From: Gamarada debralockiae
Lineage: Eukaryota > Ascomycota > Leotiomycetes > Helotiales > Hyphodiscaceae
Assembly: GCA_002803225.1 (NCBI GenBank)
Contig: NXFV01001303.1
Span: 1-64,000, forward strand
Reading direction: 5' to 3'
DNA length: 64,000 nucleotides
The position numbers were made by a program, and so were the translations under genes. Each line of letters opens with the position of its first letter. The stretch's first letter is position 1. The notes under the pieces were generated by a model that had not been told where the DNA came from, ran no database searches, and saw nothing but the letters and a program-made list of their open reading frames with translations. Positions 1 through 11,995 of the stretch are shown piece after piece.

Positions 1-2040
1 ACCCAAATTGGTTTAGTGTTGAGGCATCCGCTGCCGGACCAAGGGATAGCAAGCAAGATTATCCTTAGTATGCCTATTTATAGTCGGTTATTTGCTGCTA
101 TAGATAGTCTTAGGCAGCTCTTTAAGGGTATTAGTTAAGATACTTAGTAAGCTAGTATTTATAACTTCAAAGCATTACTAATGAATAGAACAACTAAGTC
201 CTACAATAATATTATAAGATCGAGCTATAGCTATAATACTATAAGTAAAGAGTTAGTTAGCTATGATAATATTCCTATAGTAAAGCAAAAGGCAACTTTT
301 ATCTAGTAGATAGGGCTAGGCAGTGTAATATAATAGGAAAGTAGTACGGACAAAGCGGATAATAATAGTTTAATCTAAAATATTATCGCGATTCTTAGTA
401 GTATTAATAGTTTAAGATTATAGAATTTCCTGAACCTACTTCTTTACTTAAATAGTACTTATAATAATCTTTAAGCTAGAATACTAGGCTCTAGTTCTAC
501 TTCTGCTATACTAAACTCTACTATTACCCTGTCCGAATTATACTTATCCGGTTCTTTACTAATATCTAGCTTAAATACTATATTCTTACTATTAAAAGTA
601 TTAGATAGCTAGATCTCCTTAGATTCTACTTTAATTTTGACTTTAAATAAGATAAGTAGTTCCTTGTCCTTAACTTCTTTACTCTTAAGCTTCTTGCTCT
701 TAGGAGATTCCTTATCCTTAATCTCCCTAGCCTTAACTTAATTTTCTACTTTAATAATTTATACTACTAGTATTTCTATAATTATTAGCTATACCTTAAT
801 AGTTGAAAACTACCCTATATATTCTACGATTCTTACTATAATAACTGTTCCTATTTTAACTATAATCTACCTAGTTATAGAGACTAGTATCGGGTCTAGC
901 TAACTAGACTCTATCTTAGCTAGCTCTACTTATAATATAAGCTTCAGCGGAACACAAAGTACTATAATCACTAGCGTTGACGTAGTATTATTAACTATAA
1001 TAGTGTCTTTATTATTTCAGGAAGCCGGCTTAACAGCCACTACTAGAATTACTTCTAGCTAACCTCCTTAGAGTAGTACTTTAAATACTACTATAGTCCC
1101 TAGAGAGAATAGTATGCCTGGTTATTCATACGTCTTAGCTAGTGAATTAGGAGCCACTGCTTTATACTTATTAGATTATTGCGACTATAGTAGTATAGCC
1201 GTTAGTCTCCTAATATAGGCGCTTTCGGGGATATTAACAATTAACTGTAATTATATAATATAACTAATATCTAATGATTATCTAACCCTAATGACGATAT
1301 TTACAACTGTACTAGCATTGCTATTACTAATAACTATAACTACAACTATAATTATGCCACTATTACCAACAAATTAAGGCCGCGAAATAGTATTCAAATC
1401 TATAACACTAACTATATTAACTATATCTCTAGACCTCTGTTTACTACTAACTTTATCAGCCTGTTTAATACTTTCTAGTTTACTACTCATTAAATGTGAT
1501 TAGGAGTAGATAGAATAAGGATATATCATAGGATATTACGTGATTAACCGTCATAGATTTAAGGAACTTTAGTATTTATAAGTATTCTCTTCTTTTGTAT
1601 TTTTCAGACTTTATTATTTATGTCAATTGAACACTATATTTCTATGAATTCTGCACTTATTCCTATATTCAACAGCAGTGTTTTACTAGTGTACAGTTTG
1701 GTCTCTAGAAGGTGCGGTATTTTTTGGGATGATAGTGATTTCTTAGCAAGCTAGGAATATAAATTTCACTACTCTCCTCCTTGGTTTAAAGGTTAACTCT
1801 TTTTTAGCAGGTTCTATATAATAAGTAACCTTTAAACTAGGAAAGGAGGGTAGTAAGATGATCAGGTGAAAGATGACTAGGGTGAAGGTAACCTCGGCTA
1901 GGATACCCTAAGCAGGATCACTTATGTCTAGGATTACTAATCTTTCGTATGATAGATATGATTATTGTATTTAGTAATAGTAAAAAGAGGGCTTTTCTGT
2001 AATGAAACCGGATAGTCTAGGAGAAAAGGATTCCTAATGG
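1..2040. other. AT-rich RIP-degraded block
   Basis: This stretch is dominated by TA dinucleotides with very few CA or TG, the hallmark of repeat-induced point mutation. One plus-strand frame stays fairly open from about 480 to 1240, but it is rich in Ser/Leu/Ile/Thr. The minus strand over 580-740 gives a Lys-rich reading. I could not decide which strand was coding and recognise no domain. No intact gene is present. Confidence 0.7.
1767..1856. repeat. Short imperfect inverted repeat (hairpin)
   Basis: Two arms of about 30-34 nt face each other across a loop of about 25 nt. The left arm reads CTCCTCCTTGGTTTAAAGGT and the right arm contains ACCTTTAAACTAGGAAAGGAGG. They match apart from a few substitutions and small indels. 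It could be a degraded MITE or a foldback end. I see no target-site duplication. Confidence 0.55.
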
Positions 2041-3105
2041 GCGCTATAGCATTAAGGTCATTTTAGTGCGTTTTGTAATAGATACGCGACATTTTGTGTG
2101 GGTTAGGTACTAACCCTTTTTTCCTGGCTAGTATCTTACTCCCTAGTAGATACTAAAATCTTTGGTACAGCCTTGTACTGCGCTTATAACGCGGGGTTGC
2201 GTTTTTAAACGCCGGTTAATTGTACTAATATGTACTAATAAGCGCTGTTAAGTTAATTCGAACCTCACTAAATAAGAGACTAATAAAAAGGGTCTAAAAC
2301 AACGAAAAAGTAAGAGGAAAACTTACAGGAATAAGTATACGACTGTATTATCTCTGGGTAGGGAATTAATGGGTTTTCCCAGCTTGTGACTAAATCGCTT
2401 TGTAAACTCTGCGAGTCAGCCCCTTGTAAAGATATTACCCGGCTTCTCGTTGAACGCGGCAAGCGGAAAGTTTGTAGTGAGATTATGCCTCTGCGTCCCG
2501 TATTACGTCTTATGTGAATAGTCTTGCTGTGTAGGATTCTATGCCTCTGCGTCCCACATTGCGTCTTATGCGAATAGTCTTGCCGTATGGGATTCCATGC
2601 CGTCGCGGACCGGGGAGGCGGGAAGCCGATCGCCGAGATCGGTATAGTACAGTAGCCGCGAAATACGATGACCGTTGGGTTGCGGGTCAAACGAGTAAGG
2701 GAAAGGGACACCTACCTATCAAGTGCTAGAGTATACCAATAAGCGGTAGCCTTTTAATTCGGCCGAGGCCGGGAAATCTGACTAGGAATTAATCGTATTA
2801 CCTTTATTTCAGAGGCGGCCCTAAGTTCCACAGCTCTTAGCGCCAAGTATCTGCTTCTTCCTTTACTTAATTGATTCTACTTAGGACAATGTAGTTCAGA
2901 GTCGTCTGATTCATAGGACCGGGTCGCGTGATCCATATTTCGGTTAAACCAGGGGAAGGGGGATAGTAGATGATCGCGCGGGAACAAGAGTTGAAGAACT
3001 ATTTAAAGTTTGCAATTTTAGCGGCGGCCGCCCCCTGTTTGAACCTTTTCTGGACAAATTGCCGCAGTATCTTGAAAAGGATATCCTTAACACTTGAACA
3101 ACCCG
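2041..3105. other. Island of near-normal composition, no clear gene
   Basis: Composition rises toward normal here and CG, CA and TG reappear. Open frames exist on both strands (for example minus 2280-2711 and 2944-3165), but they are short, mutually overlapping and low in recognisable motifs. A 56-bp tandem duplication lies inside. I see no supported gene. Confidence 0.5.
2484..2595. repeat. 56-bp direct tandem repeat, two copies
   Basis: Copy 1 (2484-2539) and copy 2 (2540-2595) both start TATGCCTCTGCGTCCC and end GGATTC. They differ at only a few sites, nearly all transitions where copy 1 has T or A and copy 2 has C or G (for instance CACATTGCG against CGTATTACG, and GCCGTATGG against GCTGTGTAG). 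The pattern fits heavier mutation of one copy. Confidence 0.8.
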
Positions 3106-3408
3106 ATGATCGCCCGCCCTGACTATCCTCCATGTTGTGCTCCGTCGGTCAGGATTGAATCTCACACCACCGAAGTCCTCGGACCTGCAACTTCATGCTT
3201 ATGTGTCGAGGACTTGATGAGAAATTGTGAGGTGGGCCTTTGGCCAAAAGTTAGCTCTGCCATAGTCACGCAATTTCAAACGCACCCAGGAGTGGCCTAC
3301 ATCACTATGCCTTTTCTCGAACATGACAATGTTTTGGCATCGGCGATGCTAGGTTGTCTTCTTATTACTGTAATAAGTCAGGATCAAGTAATATTAGTCA
3401 AGCTTTGA
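3106..3408 (+). CDS. Small hypothetical ORF (about 100 aa)
   Basis: From the first ATG at 3106 the frame is open for about 100 codons in a patch of normal composition. The predicted peptide has scattered Cys residues and a hydrophobic C-terminal third but no motif I recognise. It sits between RIP-degraded stretches, and the open frame could be a chance product or the stump of a larger gene. Confidence 0.2.
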   Translation: MIARPDYPPCCAPSVRIESHTTEVLGPATSCLCVEDLMRNCEVGLWPKVSSAIVTQFQTHPGVAYITMPFLEHDNVLASAMLGCLLITVISQDQVILVKL

Positions 3409-3420
3409 AAATACAAAGGG

Positions 3421-4012
3421 GATTATTTAACTACAACTAACGAAAGTTATTAACAAAATAGTGATTTCAACCACCTGTTTTATATTTATAATTTATAATC
3501 AGATAGCTAAGCGCATTACCTATAGCTACAAGAGTCGATATTAAGTTCAGGTATCGTCCAGGGGGCGATAAGAGAGCCTGTACGCCTCGTTGTATTACCT
3601 ATAGAGCTTCTCGATAAGATTATTAGGTAGGTAGCGGTATTGAGTATCAAGTCGGAGGATAATAGTCTTATTGCTCTTATATCTGTGTACCAGAGATACT
3701 GTAGAGTGGTGTTAGGGTAGCTGATAATAGTTAGGACAGGTGAGGTCTTTTAAGTGGGAACTAATCTAAGCCCTTTCATAGTAGGTTTTCTGGTATATAA
3801 ACCTAGTGGTATATAGTGGCTTCGATTGCCTGTTGGAGAGCGTGCTAATTTTAATAATAGTACTTAAGTAATTCCTAATTCCTTTAGTTGTGGAAGGGGA
3901 ATTAATTGGCCAGGATTGGGGAGAGTTGCTAGTAAAGAAGTACACTTTGTCGGACCGGTGGCAGTGGTCCCTGAAACAGGCGACGCGAGAGGTATGGCCC
4001 GACACCAGTCTG
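3421..4012. other. AT-rich to mixed stretch without a gene
   Basis: The sequence returns to TA-rich composition until about 3760 and then becomes mixed. A minus-strand open frame (3766-4038) has no recognisable motif. I see no supported gene. Confidence 0.4.
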
Positions 4013-4063
4013 GTAAGTTGATTCATCAAGTTCTGCATCGATCTTGCTGACTTGTAGCAGACT

Positions 4064-4426
4064 ATGATTCGCTGCTATTGTTTGTCTGAAGAATGCCAGT
4101 GCTTGGAAATAGAGGGTGACTGTGATGAGATACCGACGGGACTGCGTTTTTCAACTTTGTCTCTCTTGAGAGCAGGGTATGAAGAAGAAGTCCTGAAAGA
4201 GATATTGCGAGAAGCAATAGCAACCTCCCACAGGAGTGGAGTGTCAAGGCGCTGGGAAATGGTGTACGAGAGGCTATACAATCAACTGCATATGAAAGCT
4301 GTCCTGATGCCCAAACCCATCGAGCCTTGTACAACGCCGCTTTCCAAACGCTCGGGCTTCAAGGGAGCTCTAGTTCACCAGGAACTCGATGGGGAGGAGT
4401 TCGGATTGCGGTGTATCTTAAACTGA
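4064..4426 (+). CDS. Hypothetical 120-aa ORF, possible last exon
   Basis: ATG at 4064 opens 120 codons in normal-composition DNA. The N-terminus is Cys-rich (CYCLSEECQCLEIEGDC) and the middle is predicted helical and charged. Just upstream, 4013-4057 has the makings of a 45-nt intron: donor GTAAGT, a GCTGAC branch-like site and acceptor TTGTAG. The frame before that donor (reading VGPVAVVPETGDARG) would not join in phase without a change, so the exon link is unproven. I do not recognise the family. It may be a surviving gene fragment between two RIP blocks. Confidence 0.35.
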   Translation: MIRCYCLSEECQCLEIEGDCDEIPTGLRFSTLSLLRAGYEEEVLKEILREAIATSHRSGVSRRWEMVYERLYNQLHMKAVLMPKPIEPCTTPLSKRSGFKGALVHQELDGEEFGLRCILN

Positions 4427-6049
4427 TACGAAGATAGAGGGGGACTCTAAGGCAATATCTCGGACTATCTTAATCCATTGGATATTCTCTTGTATTTTAT
4501 TGGCATATTTGATCAGTTGCGTGTTCCTAAAGCACCCGAAACCAGTCCTCATCTCCCTCTATCCTACTGTCGTCACTGCTACGCATTCCACCTCCTCTAA
4601 TGCGGCCCATCTAAAGGTACCATGTTCCGTTCTGTCAATCCTCACAATACTAGAAGGTCCACCAGCTAGGTGGTTAATATTAAGGTGAATGAAGTTATAA
4701 AGTAATAGCGAGAAGTAATATGGTCCAATCAATGCGAAATTAGGGCAAGATTAGTATAATAGCCATTGTGATTATACGTCTTATATATATGTAATTTATA
4801 AGCGGGGAAGCTAGATCTGAGTTAATTAAATATACTTTGGAATTATTAACCTACTAACCTTTCTATACCTTATATTTATTGCCTCCTTAACTATTAACTT
4901 TTTACTAATAATAATCCGCTTAAGAGCTAAGGATAATTCCTATTCTATCTACGCTCTCTCTTCGTCCTCCTACCTACCTCGCTTCTCCTTATATAGTACC
5001 TTAATACTTTTAATATAATATCTACCTAGGGATATAAAAAATATATTCTAGTTCTAAACCTACTATAGTAAAAGACTTATCTTAAATCTCTTGGGCCTTA
5101 TCTTCTTTAATTCCTTGAACTCCAAAGTAAGGTAATAGAGACCTAGATTACTTAGAATAGTCTATACTACTTTTAGTATTTGCCTTCTCTAAAGACCTAC
5201 TAATATCAGCTCTTAAAGACCCTGGTATTCAGCTAGTATCTTATAATTATTAATATTATAAGATTATGAAGGCTATCTGATTTCGAGGGCTTATATTACT
5301 ATGTATATCAGTGGACTAATCAAAGTCAAAACTTTTAGAAGACTATAGCTAGTAGATATATATAATTTATAAATCAATACTCTTATCTCTTCGTGGATCT
5401 ATTTATATACTAGTAATAGTAAAACATAAGATACTAGGTAAAAGCTCTGTTTATATATAGGCCTGCCTAAAACAAGTTAATATATAATTAATGGATTTCT
5501 ACTAGCAAGACACTAAAGATATATTATAAATCGAATTTCTAAAGATAGTTCTTTTAGGAATAGAGAGTTCTCTATAGCGAGTAAGTATACTATAGTTATA
5601 TCTGTTTAGGAGGAGAAATAACTAGTAACAGGGTTTTATATTAAAGCATAAGTAGCTGTTTAGGATTTATCTCAGATAGTACTATTTACGGTTAGAAGGT
5701 CTTATAGCTAATATAGATAATATAATATCTATAGGATTGAACTAACTGCTATATAGAAGATTATCTAAATAAGATTTTTCAATGAAGGACTATTGGAAGA
5801 GGGCTACTAATATAGGATCACCTAAGTAGAGGATCATCCGACTTAGGTTAACTGGTTTAATATAGTATAGCTTATGATCATCTGAGTTAGGGAACGAATT
5901 AAGGTAGAATTTTGAACTATATAGGTAATCTTAAGGATCTGAGTTAAGAAATAATTGATTGCTAATACTCATTTGTTTGTTCGTTTGATTAATATATTTT
6001 TGCCTTCCCTTAGTATTATTTAGGTTTTTATTACTTGTATCTCTTAACT
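4427..6049. other. Mixed then RIP-degraded AT-rich spacer
   Basis: Composition is normal until about 4690, with a short plus-strand open frame at 4500-4688 that has no motif. After that it is strongly TA-rich with dense stops in all frames. I recognise no domain on either strand. Confidence 0.6.
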
Positions 6050-8625
6050 ATAACTAATATTAATACTATTCTTAATAATACTGCCAGGAAAGCACAAAAG
6101 GCTTAGAGTAAATTGCTAGGCACCTTTCTAGTATTACTTACAATATTAGGAATTATCCTTAGGGTAGGGGTTATAGCCTATTTACTCCTCAAGTTCAGAT
6201 TTCCGGAATACTAGTAAGTAATAAGTCTTTTTTTAGCAAAGAACGCAATACTAAGCTCTAGTTATTAATATGTACATCGGCTATCCGATTCAAGCTGGAG
6301 GCCAGTGTTACTGTCACTGCGTTCACTCTTCTTGCCACTGCCAGAACCCTATCATACGTCCGGGCTCGATAACTACTTCTTCAACTGTTATCTACACACA
6401 ATAACCAGGATATTTCTCCTCTTGGGACTAACTATGCCGCCTATCCTTATCCTATTGAATGTAGTTGAAGGTAAGAACGAGCCTGGAGGAGTAAAAGGTT
6501 TAGACTATCTAAGCTTTTCAAACATTAGTCTCTTGTATATAGATAGGTACTAGGCTTATCTTATTATTACTATCTTTGTTATTACTTTAGTCTATTATAT
6601 ACTTCGACTTAAGCTATAGGACTATACTAGAGTATAGTATAGTGTAGGAGCTTCTGAATTAAATACTACTAATAAAGTATCTATCCTTCTTATTATGAAT
6701 TCGAAGTAGTAGCTCTCTGTTAAAGCGATCTAGCAGTACTTCTATAAAATTGCTAGTAGTGTATATACTATAAAACTAAATCGGAATTATAGTAGCTTAC
6801 GTACGAAACTATATAAATGAGATATATTAATAAGGAGATTAGAGATCACTGAAACTAATCTTATAAGGAAAGTAAACTATTATATAAAGCTCTTTCAAAG
6901 AATAGAAGATAAGAGAGCATATAGCTATTTGATACTACTATAGATAAAATACTTGTATTAGGAGGATTACCTATTAATACATCTCCCTCTCTTTCCTTAG
7001 CTGCTCTCTCTACTATTTATTAGGCCGTAAGTTAATATAATCTACTACTCTTGTTAGGAAGTTATACAATATAATCTTGAGATTAAGTAGGACTAGTAGT
7101 ATCTAGATAAGTTCTCTTAGGCTAATTCTGCCTTTGTTTATTTTAACTAGAGAATCTTAATAACTCTTGCTACTCTAGTACTTAAAACGTATATCTCTTC
7201 TTCTTAGACACTTAAGTATAGGTCTACTTTAAATGATATAATATAGCAGAATATATTAATCAGCTAGTAGTAGTAGTATACTCGGATAATTATTATCTAT
7301 CTCCTCGCTACTATACTTATACTTAGCTTTGTATTCCTAGTTATAATTATAGGGTTACTCTCTTAGATTGAATATCTAGCTAATATTATCCCTTAGCTGA
7401 AATAGTTAGGTATACTTCTAAACTAGTTAGTAGTAGCTATTTAGGGAGTATTGTCTCTAGTAATACTAGGTATTATTACTGCTATTATCCTAGTCGCGCT
7501 ACGTCTCCTTATAAGTATATAAGGACTTTACTCCTGTTAAGCTATAGAAATTAATATATAGATCTACTACTTTATTTTCCTCTTTATATAAGTATTTCTT
7601 ACTATCTCCTTATTAGTAGGTATTATAACTATTATTAGAGAGTTGAAAAGTTCAGTCGAAGTAGTACTAGTAGTCTTAGCTAAGAATTTACCTAAAGTGT
7701 CTAACTACTTCTTCTTCTATATTATTATAAGTATCTTTTTAATAATTATCTATACTCTAGTCTTGATTAGTAAACTTACTAATTAAGCTATTCTATCCTC
7801 TCTTTTGGATAAAACGCCAAGAGATATATAGGAGAGGATAGAGTGTCTTTACTTGTGCTAATAGGGAACTTTTATACCCGTTTTTACGAATATTATGTAT
7901 ATAGGTAAGTACTTCCTACTTTATCTACCTAGATATACTAATATAGTTATTTCTATAGGTCTTATCTATTTAGTAATTACTCCCTTAATCCTTGTATTTA
8001 GTATTCTCTATTTTGGGTTAATATAGCTGCTCTATTAGTTCTATCTACCTAAGCTTATAGATTTAGATCTTAGAGTTAGTAGTTGATTCTACTCTATAGT
8101 AATATATCAGCTGTTTATAGGTATTTATATGTTAGAGTTGTGTCTTGTAGGCTTATTCCTTCTGGTTCGTGACATAGATAATAGAGCTTTATACGTCGCT
8201 TAAGCAGCTATTATAATACTTATAATGATTTCAATAGTATTCTTTTAATATACCCTTGGTCAAAGCTGTGGAATACGCTTCCTGTGGTCGAGCTCTCTTA
8301 GATAAGAAATAGATTAAACCGGTAGTAGATACAAAGAGCGGCTGAACTTGAGATATAAAATTAAGGCTATAGAGCTATTAAAAATCAAATTGATAATAGT
8401 CTAGATAGATCTTTATTAAGATAATACTCTCGTCTCTTCCCGTTTAATTATCTAAATTCTAAAAGATAATCTCAGTATTTCTAAGGATAAGATCTTGTAT
8501 ATAATATGATATTATAACAGGATTTAGATTAGTAACGAAAGCTTACTCTTTAATAAGCGAGATAAGCTAAAATTAATAGGCCCTCCTCTAAGATCTACTA
8601 TAGACTAATAGATTGAGTTTAGAAG
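6050..8625 (+). pseudogene. RIP-killed CSC1/OSCA-like channel (DUF221 / 7TM)
   Basis: Intact members of this family are plasma-membrane mechanosensitive, calcium-permeable channels with an N-terminal three-helix region, a cytosolic loop and a 7TM core. In order I can read: a first helix (about 6110-6205); GLDNYFF and the second helix (6366-6480); DRY followed by TAG where Trp is expected, then AYL (6540-6560); a cytosolic stretch with ETNLIRK (about 6850); the 7TM block beginning AIE.N...YYFIFLF (about 7540-7600) with NLPKVSNYFF; an apparent 42-nt intron at 7905-7946 (GTAAGT, TACTAAT, TAG); SIGLIY...PLILVF (about 7950-8010); GLFLLVRD (about 8150); and a tail reading DNLSISKDKI...ISNES (about 8465-8540). 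Dozens of in-frame stops sit mostly at Gln/Trp/Arg positions. No start codon is certain. The gene is clearly dead. Confidence 0.82.
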
Positions 8626-10713
8626 AAATAGAGAGAATAAACTAAAAGTAGTATTATTTAAATTAAGCTTTAATTATATTAGATAACAAAATCCCTTCTC
8701 TCGGAATAGAAATAAGACTAGGAGGTCTAGTATAGAATACTTTATTATATATTTACTGTCTTACTATTTAAAGAAGGTTTTAAGCTTCTACTAAGAAGAT
8801 ATGAAAATCAAGGTAATACTAGACCTATTATATCCCTAAGGAAGACCTCTACTTACTTAAAAGATACTACTCCTTCTAAAGGTTATTAATACTAATTATC
8901 TTACTAGTATTTATAAGCACTCTTTCTATAAAGATTTCCTTACTACTAGAGTCTCGTAAATAATCTAGTCTAGCTAAGTATTATTATAATAGTAATGAGA
9001 TATAAATTTCAAAACCTTATATAAAGTATGAGAATCCTTATTTAGTACTTAGCTCATCTATTAATATAAAAAAGTAGTCTTAATATATTCTACTCCCTCT
9101 ATCAGCCATCTATACTAATAGTCTTAATAATGTCTATAAGTATCTCCTCTATAATAATTTCTTTACTAGAGACTACCTCTTTAACCTCTTTATTTAATAA
9201 GTATAAGATTAAACTTCTAGGGGTCCTCTTAATAAGTTAATCTAATTAATTATTATCACAAGACTACTCAAGATCTCTATAGTACTTAGTACAGATAGTT
9301 AATAACCTTATTAATAGCTTCTATATTCTTAATTCTTTGTTTTTATACTTGATCTTAGAAAGTAAAGCGTTAAGATATCTATAAATCCCCTTGCTAATAA
9401 TTTGCCCCTGCTATTCTCTCTCCTTCTTATATTTGTATTTCTACTAATTAATACAAAAGACCTTAACCTTTACTTTAGTCTTAAACCTTATAAAGTATAG
9501 GAAGGTAGGCTACTTTTTTGAACTCTCTTGAGCTGTTATTATATTAATAAGATTATACTTTAATCGTTCGAGGATTAGTTGAATTTTATTATAAGGGTAA
9601 TAGTCAAGAAGTAAGGTTTCCTCTGTTAGAAGCTCTAGTAAGAGATTTTTATGAGCTACTATAACGACTAAGCTTAAATATTCGAGTATTCAAAGAAGGA
9701 TAGAAGATAAGGATTAAAGTCTCCTTTAATCTAGTAGGAAGCTACTATAAAAGGGTTTAAACTCTATTAATGCCCGAACTTAAAAACCCGTAGTACACTT
9801 TTATTCTCCCTTATGTCCTATATTATTATTCTTATATTATTTTCTCCTATATTATCGTGGATTATTATGGATTATTATAGATCATCTTAGGTCGTTATTT
9901 ACTAGATCACGCTCTACTGGATTATCGTGGATTATCTTGAACAATCGAAAACAGGTATAAGACCTTAAGTAGACTCGTCTATACCTAGAGTACTCTTCTG
10001 ATTCTGCTTTAGCCTTCTTATTAAAATATTTATTATTTCCGAGATATATCTAGTGATAATAGGACCTTTTAAACTAGATAATATTCCCGTATGCTGGATT
10101 AGTATAAGGAACCCTAATAACTCGGTATTACTTAAGCCGGTGAGTTATGACGTAGCTAAATGTTGTGAGAAATGTTTTTACTATTTAGATATTATCCTAG
10201 AGAAGGATTTCAATGGTCTAGTACTAGATTATCTAATAATAAGTTAACTAGAAGGTAATATTATTATTTATTAAAAGGAAAAATAACCTAATATCTCTAG
10301 AACTTCAAAAAAGTTACCCGGGACTCTAGGTCTTTAAAGGCGTACTTAAATCTACTATATAGCTAAGGTAATTAAGATAGTATATCTATTGATTCTTACT
10401 TGGGGCAGGGAACTACGTAAACTATAGATTATATAGTTTAATAGACAGGCAGAATAAGAGAGAATTAAGAGTTATCTAAGTAAAAGGATTATAGTACTAA
10501 AGTATAATAGGAGATTCAGAAGAAGTTGATGGATTAAAGACTTATTTATTAGGAAGGCAAAATACAGTAGGAATTGAAATTATTTAAATACTTTATATCT
10601 TTAACAAGAGTTGGGCTTCTATATTAATTAGTTCTCTCTACTAAAAGATAGCACTTTCTGCCTGTATATCTTGAAAGATATTGATAAAGATATTAGAGTC
10701 GCAAATCGTACTA
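8626..10713. other. AT-rich RIP block, no gene recognised
   Basis: The stretch is TA-rich throughout, with short fragmentary frames on both strands. A minus-strand reading near 9060-9230 is rich in Glu/Ile/Lys, and a 64-codon plus frame at 10053-10247 is open. Neither has a motif I can name. Confidence 0.55.
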
Positions 10714-10984
10714 TGAAGGCAGACGGCATTAAAATCCGGACGCGCCTAAGCGAAACACCTAAATCTCTACGTTTTCAAACTCATATTTTAATATCAGCCC
10801 AACGTATAAATTTATTAATTAAGGGCTTATGTGATAGAGAGCCAGCTCTATTATTGTATATAGATTTCAAGATAATCAAATTTGAGGCGAATTTATTATC
10901 ACGACCAATATTATAGCGACCAAAGAGTGCGGGTAGCGCTACTTAAGAGGCGTCCGGGTTTTAATGCCGTCTGCCTTCGTATGA
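10714..10984. repeat. Inverted repeat with about 37-bp arms
   Basis: The left arm starts at about 10717 (GAAGGCAGACGGCATTAAAA and onward to GCGCCTAAG). The right arm ends at about 10980 and reads as its complement (AGGCGTCCGGGTTTTAATGC, then CGTCTGCCTTC). The arms match with two or three mismatches and flank about 190 bp of mixed composition. The layout resembles the ends of a small nonautonomous DNA transposon, but I find no convincing target-site duplication and no transposase. Confidence 0.65.
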
Positions 10985-11079
10985 ATATCCTCTCTACTCT
11001 ATTGAATAGAAAGATGTCTTCCTACGAAACTTACTATAGTAATGCCCTACTTGTAGCAGGAAAAAGGGTTAAGTATTAA

Positions 11080-11633
11080 AAAGGTTAAATATTAAAGGGT
11101 TGACTAGCACATGCTAAACAAATCTAGGTAGGGAATTCTGGTCGTCTATTATTTATAGGGAGGGCTTAGTTAACTATTTTTAGGTAAGGATTAAGCTATT
11201 TGGCGTATTTAGGTGAGATTAGGTATATCTATTGTCTATACGGATTAGGCGCTATCAATAGAGATTCCAAGACCATCAAAACCGCTATTTTTAAATTTTT
11301 TTAAATTTTTTTTTTCCCCTAGTAGCAGAAGATACTATCCTCGGAAAGCCTAGGAAAGCCTAGAAAGGCGCTCCCTATACGGGTCGCGCCGAGCTGATAA
11401 AAGCCAACCCCCGTATATAATAAAGATAGTAGGTTCTACCCCAAAGGTTCGAAATTCAGAATCCTAAACTATAAGTCCCCTTAAGTCTTTTTAGTCCTAC
11501 CTCATCTACCTAAGCTCTACTAGTCTTTTATCCTTTATTCACGAGTCTAAATCTAATCCCGAATACTAGTAAGTTATAAACTCCTATTGCTATAGCCAAA
11601 CCATAAGCTAACATCTGTCTACTAATAGCCACG
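11080..11633. other. AT-rich stretch with poly-T run
   Basis: RIP-type composition with T-rich tracts around 11285-11320. A short CG-containing patch lies at 11320-11420. I see no gene. Confidence 0.5.
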
Positions 11634-11995
11634 ATGTCTCAAAAACTATACTAGTACTATAGGGTACAGCTTAATACTAGCACGTATATTTACTAAGCCT
11701 ATAGCCAAAATACTAGTAGGTAAATTATAGTATTTACTGCATGTAATACTACGGGCTACTATAAGGATACTATAGCATACAATCCTACCTAGAGGCCTAC
11801 TAGGAAGCTTTACGAATAAAGAAGAAGTTAAGATAGGGCTAGACTAAACTATAAACTCCTTAAATCTTAGAGAGAGATAAATTAAGTTACTCCTAAGAAA
11901 TTTCTATACTATCTTGAGTTCCTAGGGTATAGGTAGTAGAGGTAGAGAGATTACGAATTTACGGATTATCTACTTATTCGTATTTCATCTTGATG
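11634..11995 (+). pseudogene. Decayed fungal reading frame, unknown family
   Basis: From an ATG at 11634 a frame reads MSQKLY(stop)YYRVQLNTSTYIY(stop) and stays in register to about 11995 (a later segment reads KKFLYYLEFLGYR). It is interrupted by TAG/TAA/TGA codons of the kind RIP makes from CAG, CAA, TGG or CGA. The residue mix is protein-like (Tyr, Arg, Gln, Thr) rather than random. I do not recognise the family. Confidence 0.35.

Noticed and set aside
2280..2711. 143-codon minus-strand frame over the 56-bp repeat
   Set aside because: It is composed largely of translated repeat and has no motif or likely start; coding is doubtful.
11390..11470. A GGTTCGAAATTC string resembling a tRNA T-loop/B box
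   Set aside because: No matching acceptor stem, D-arm or anticodon arm could be folded around it.
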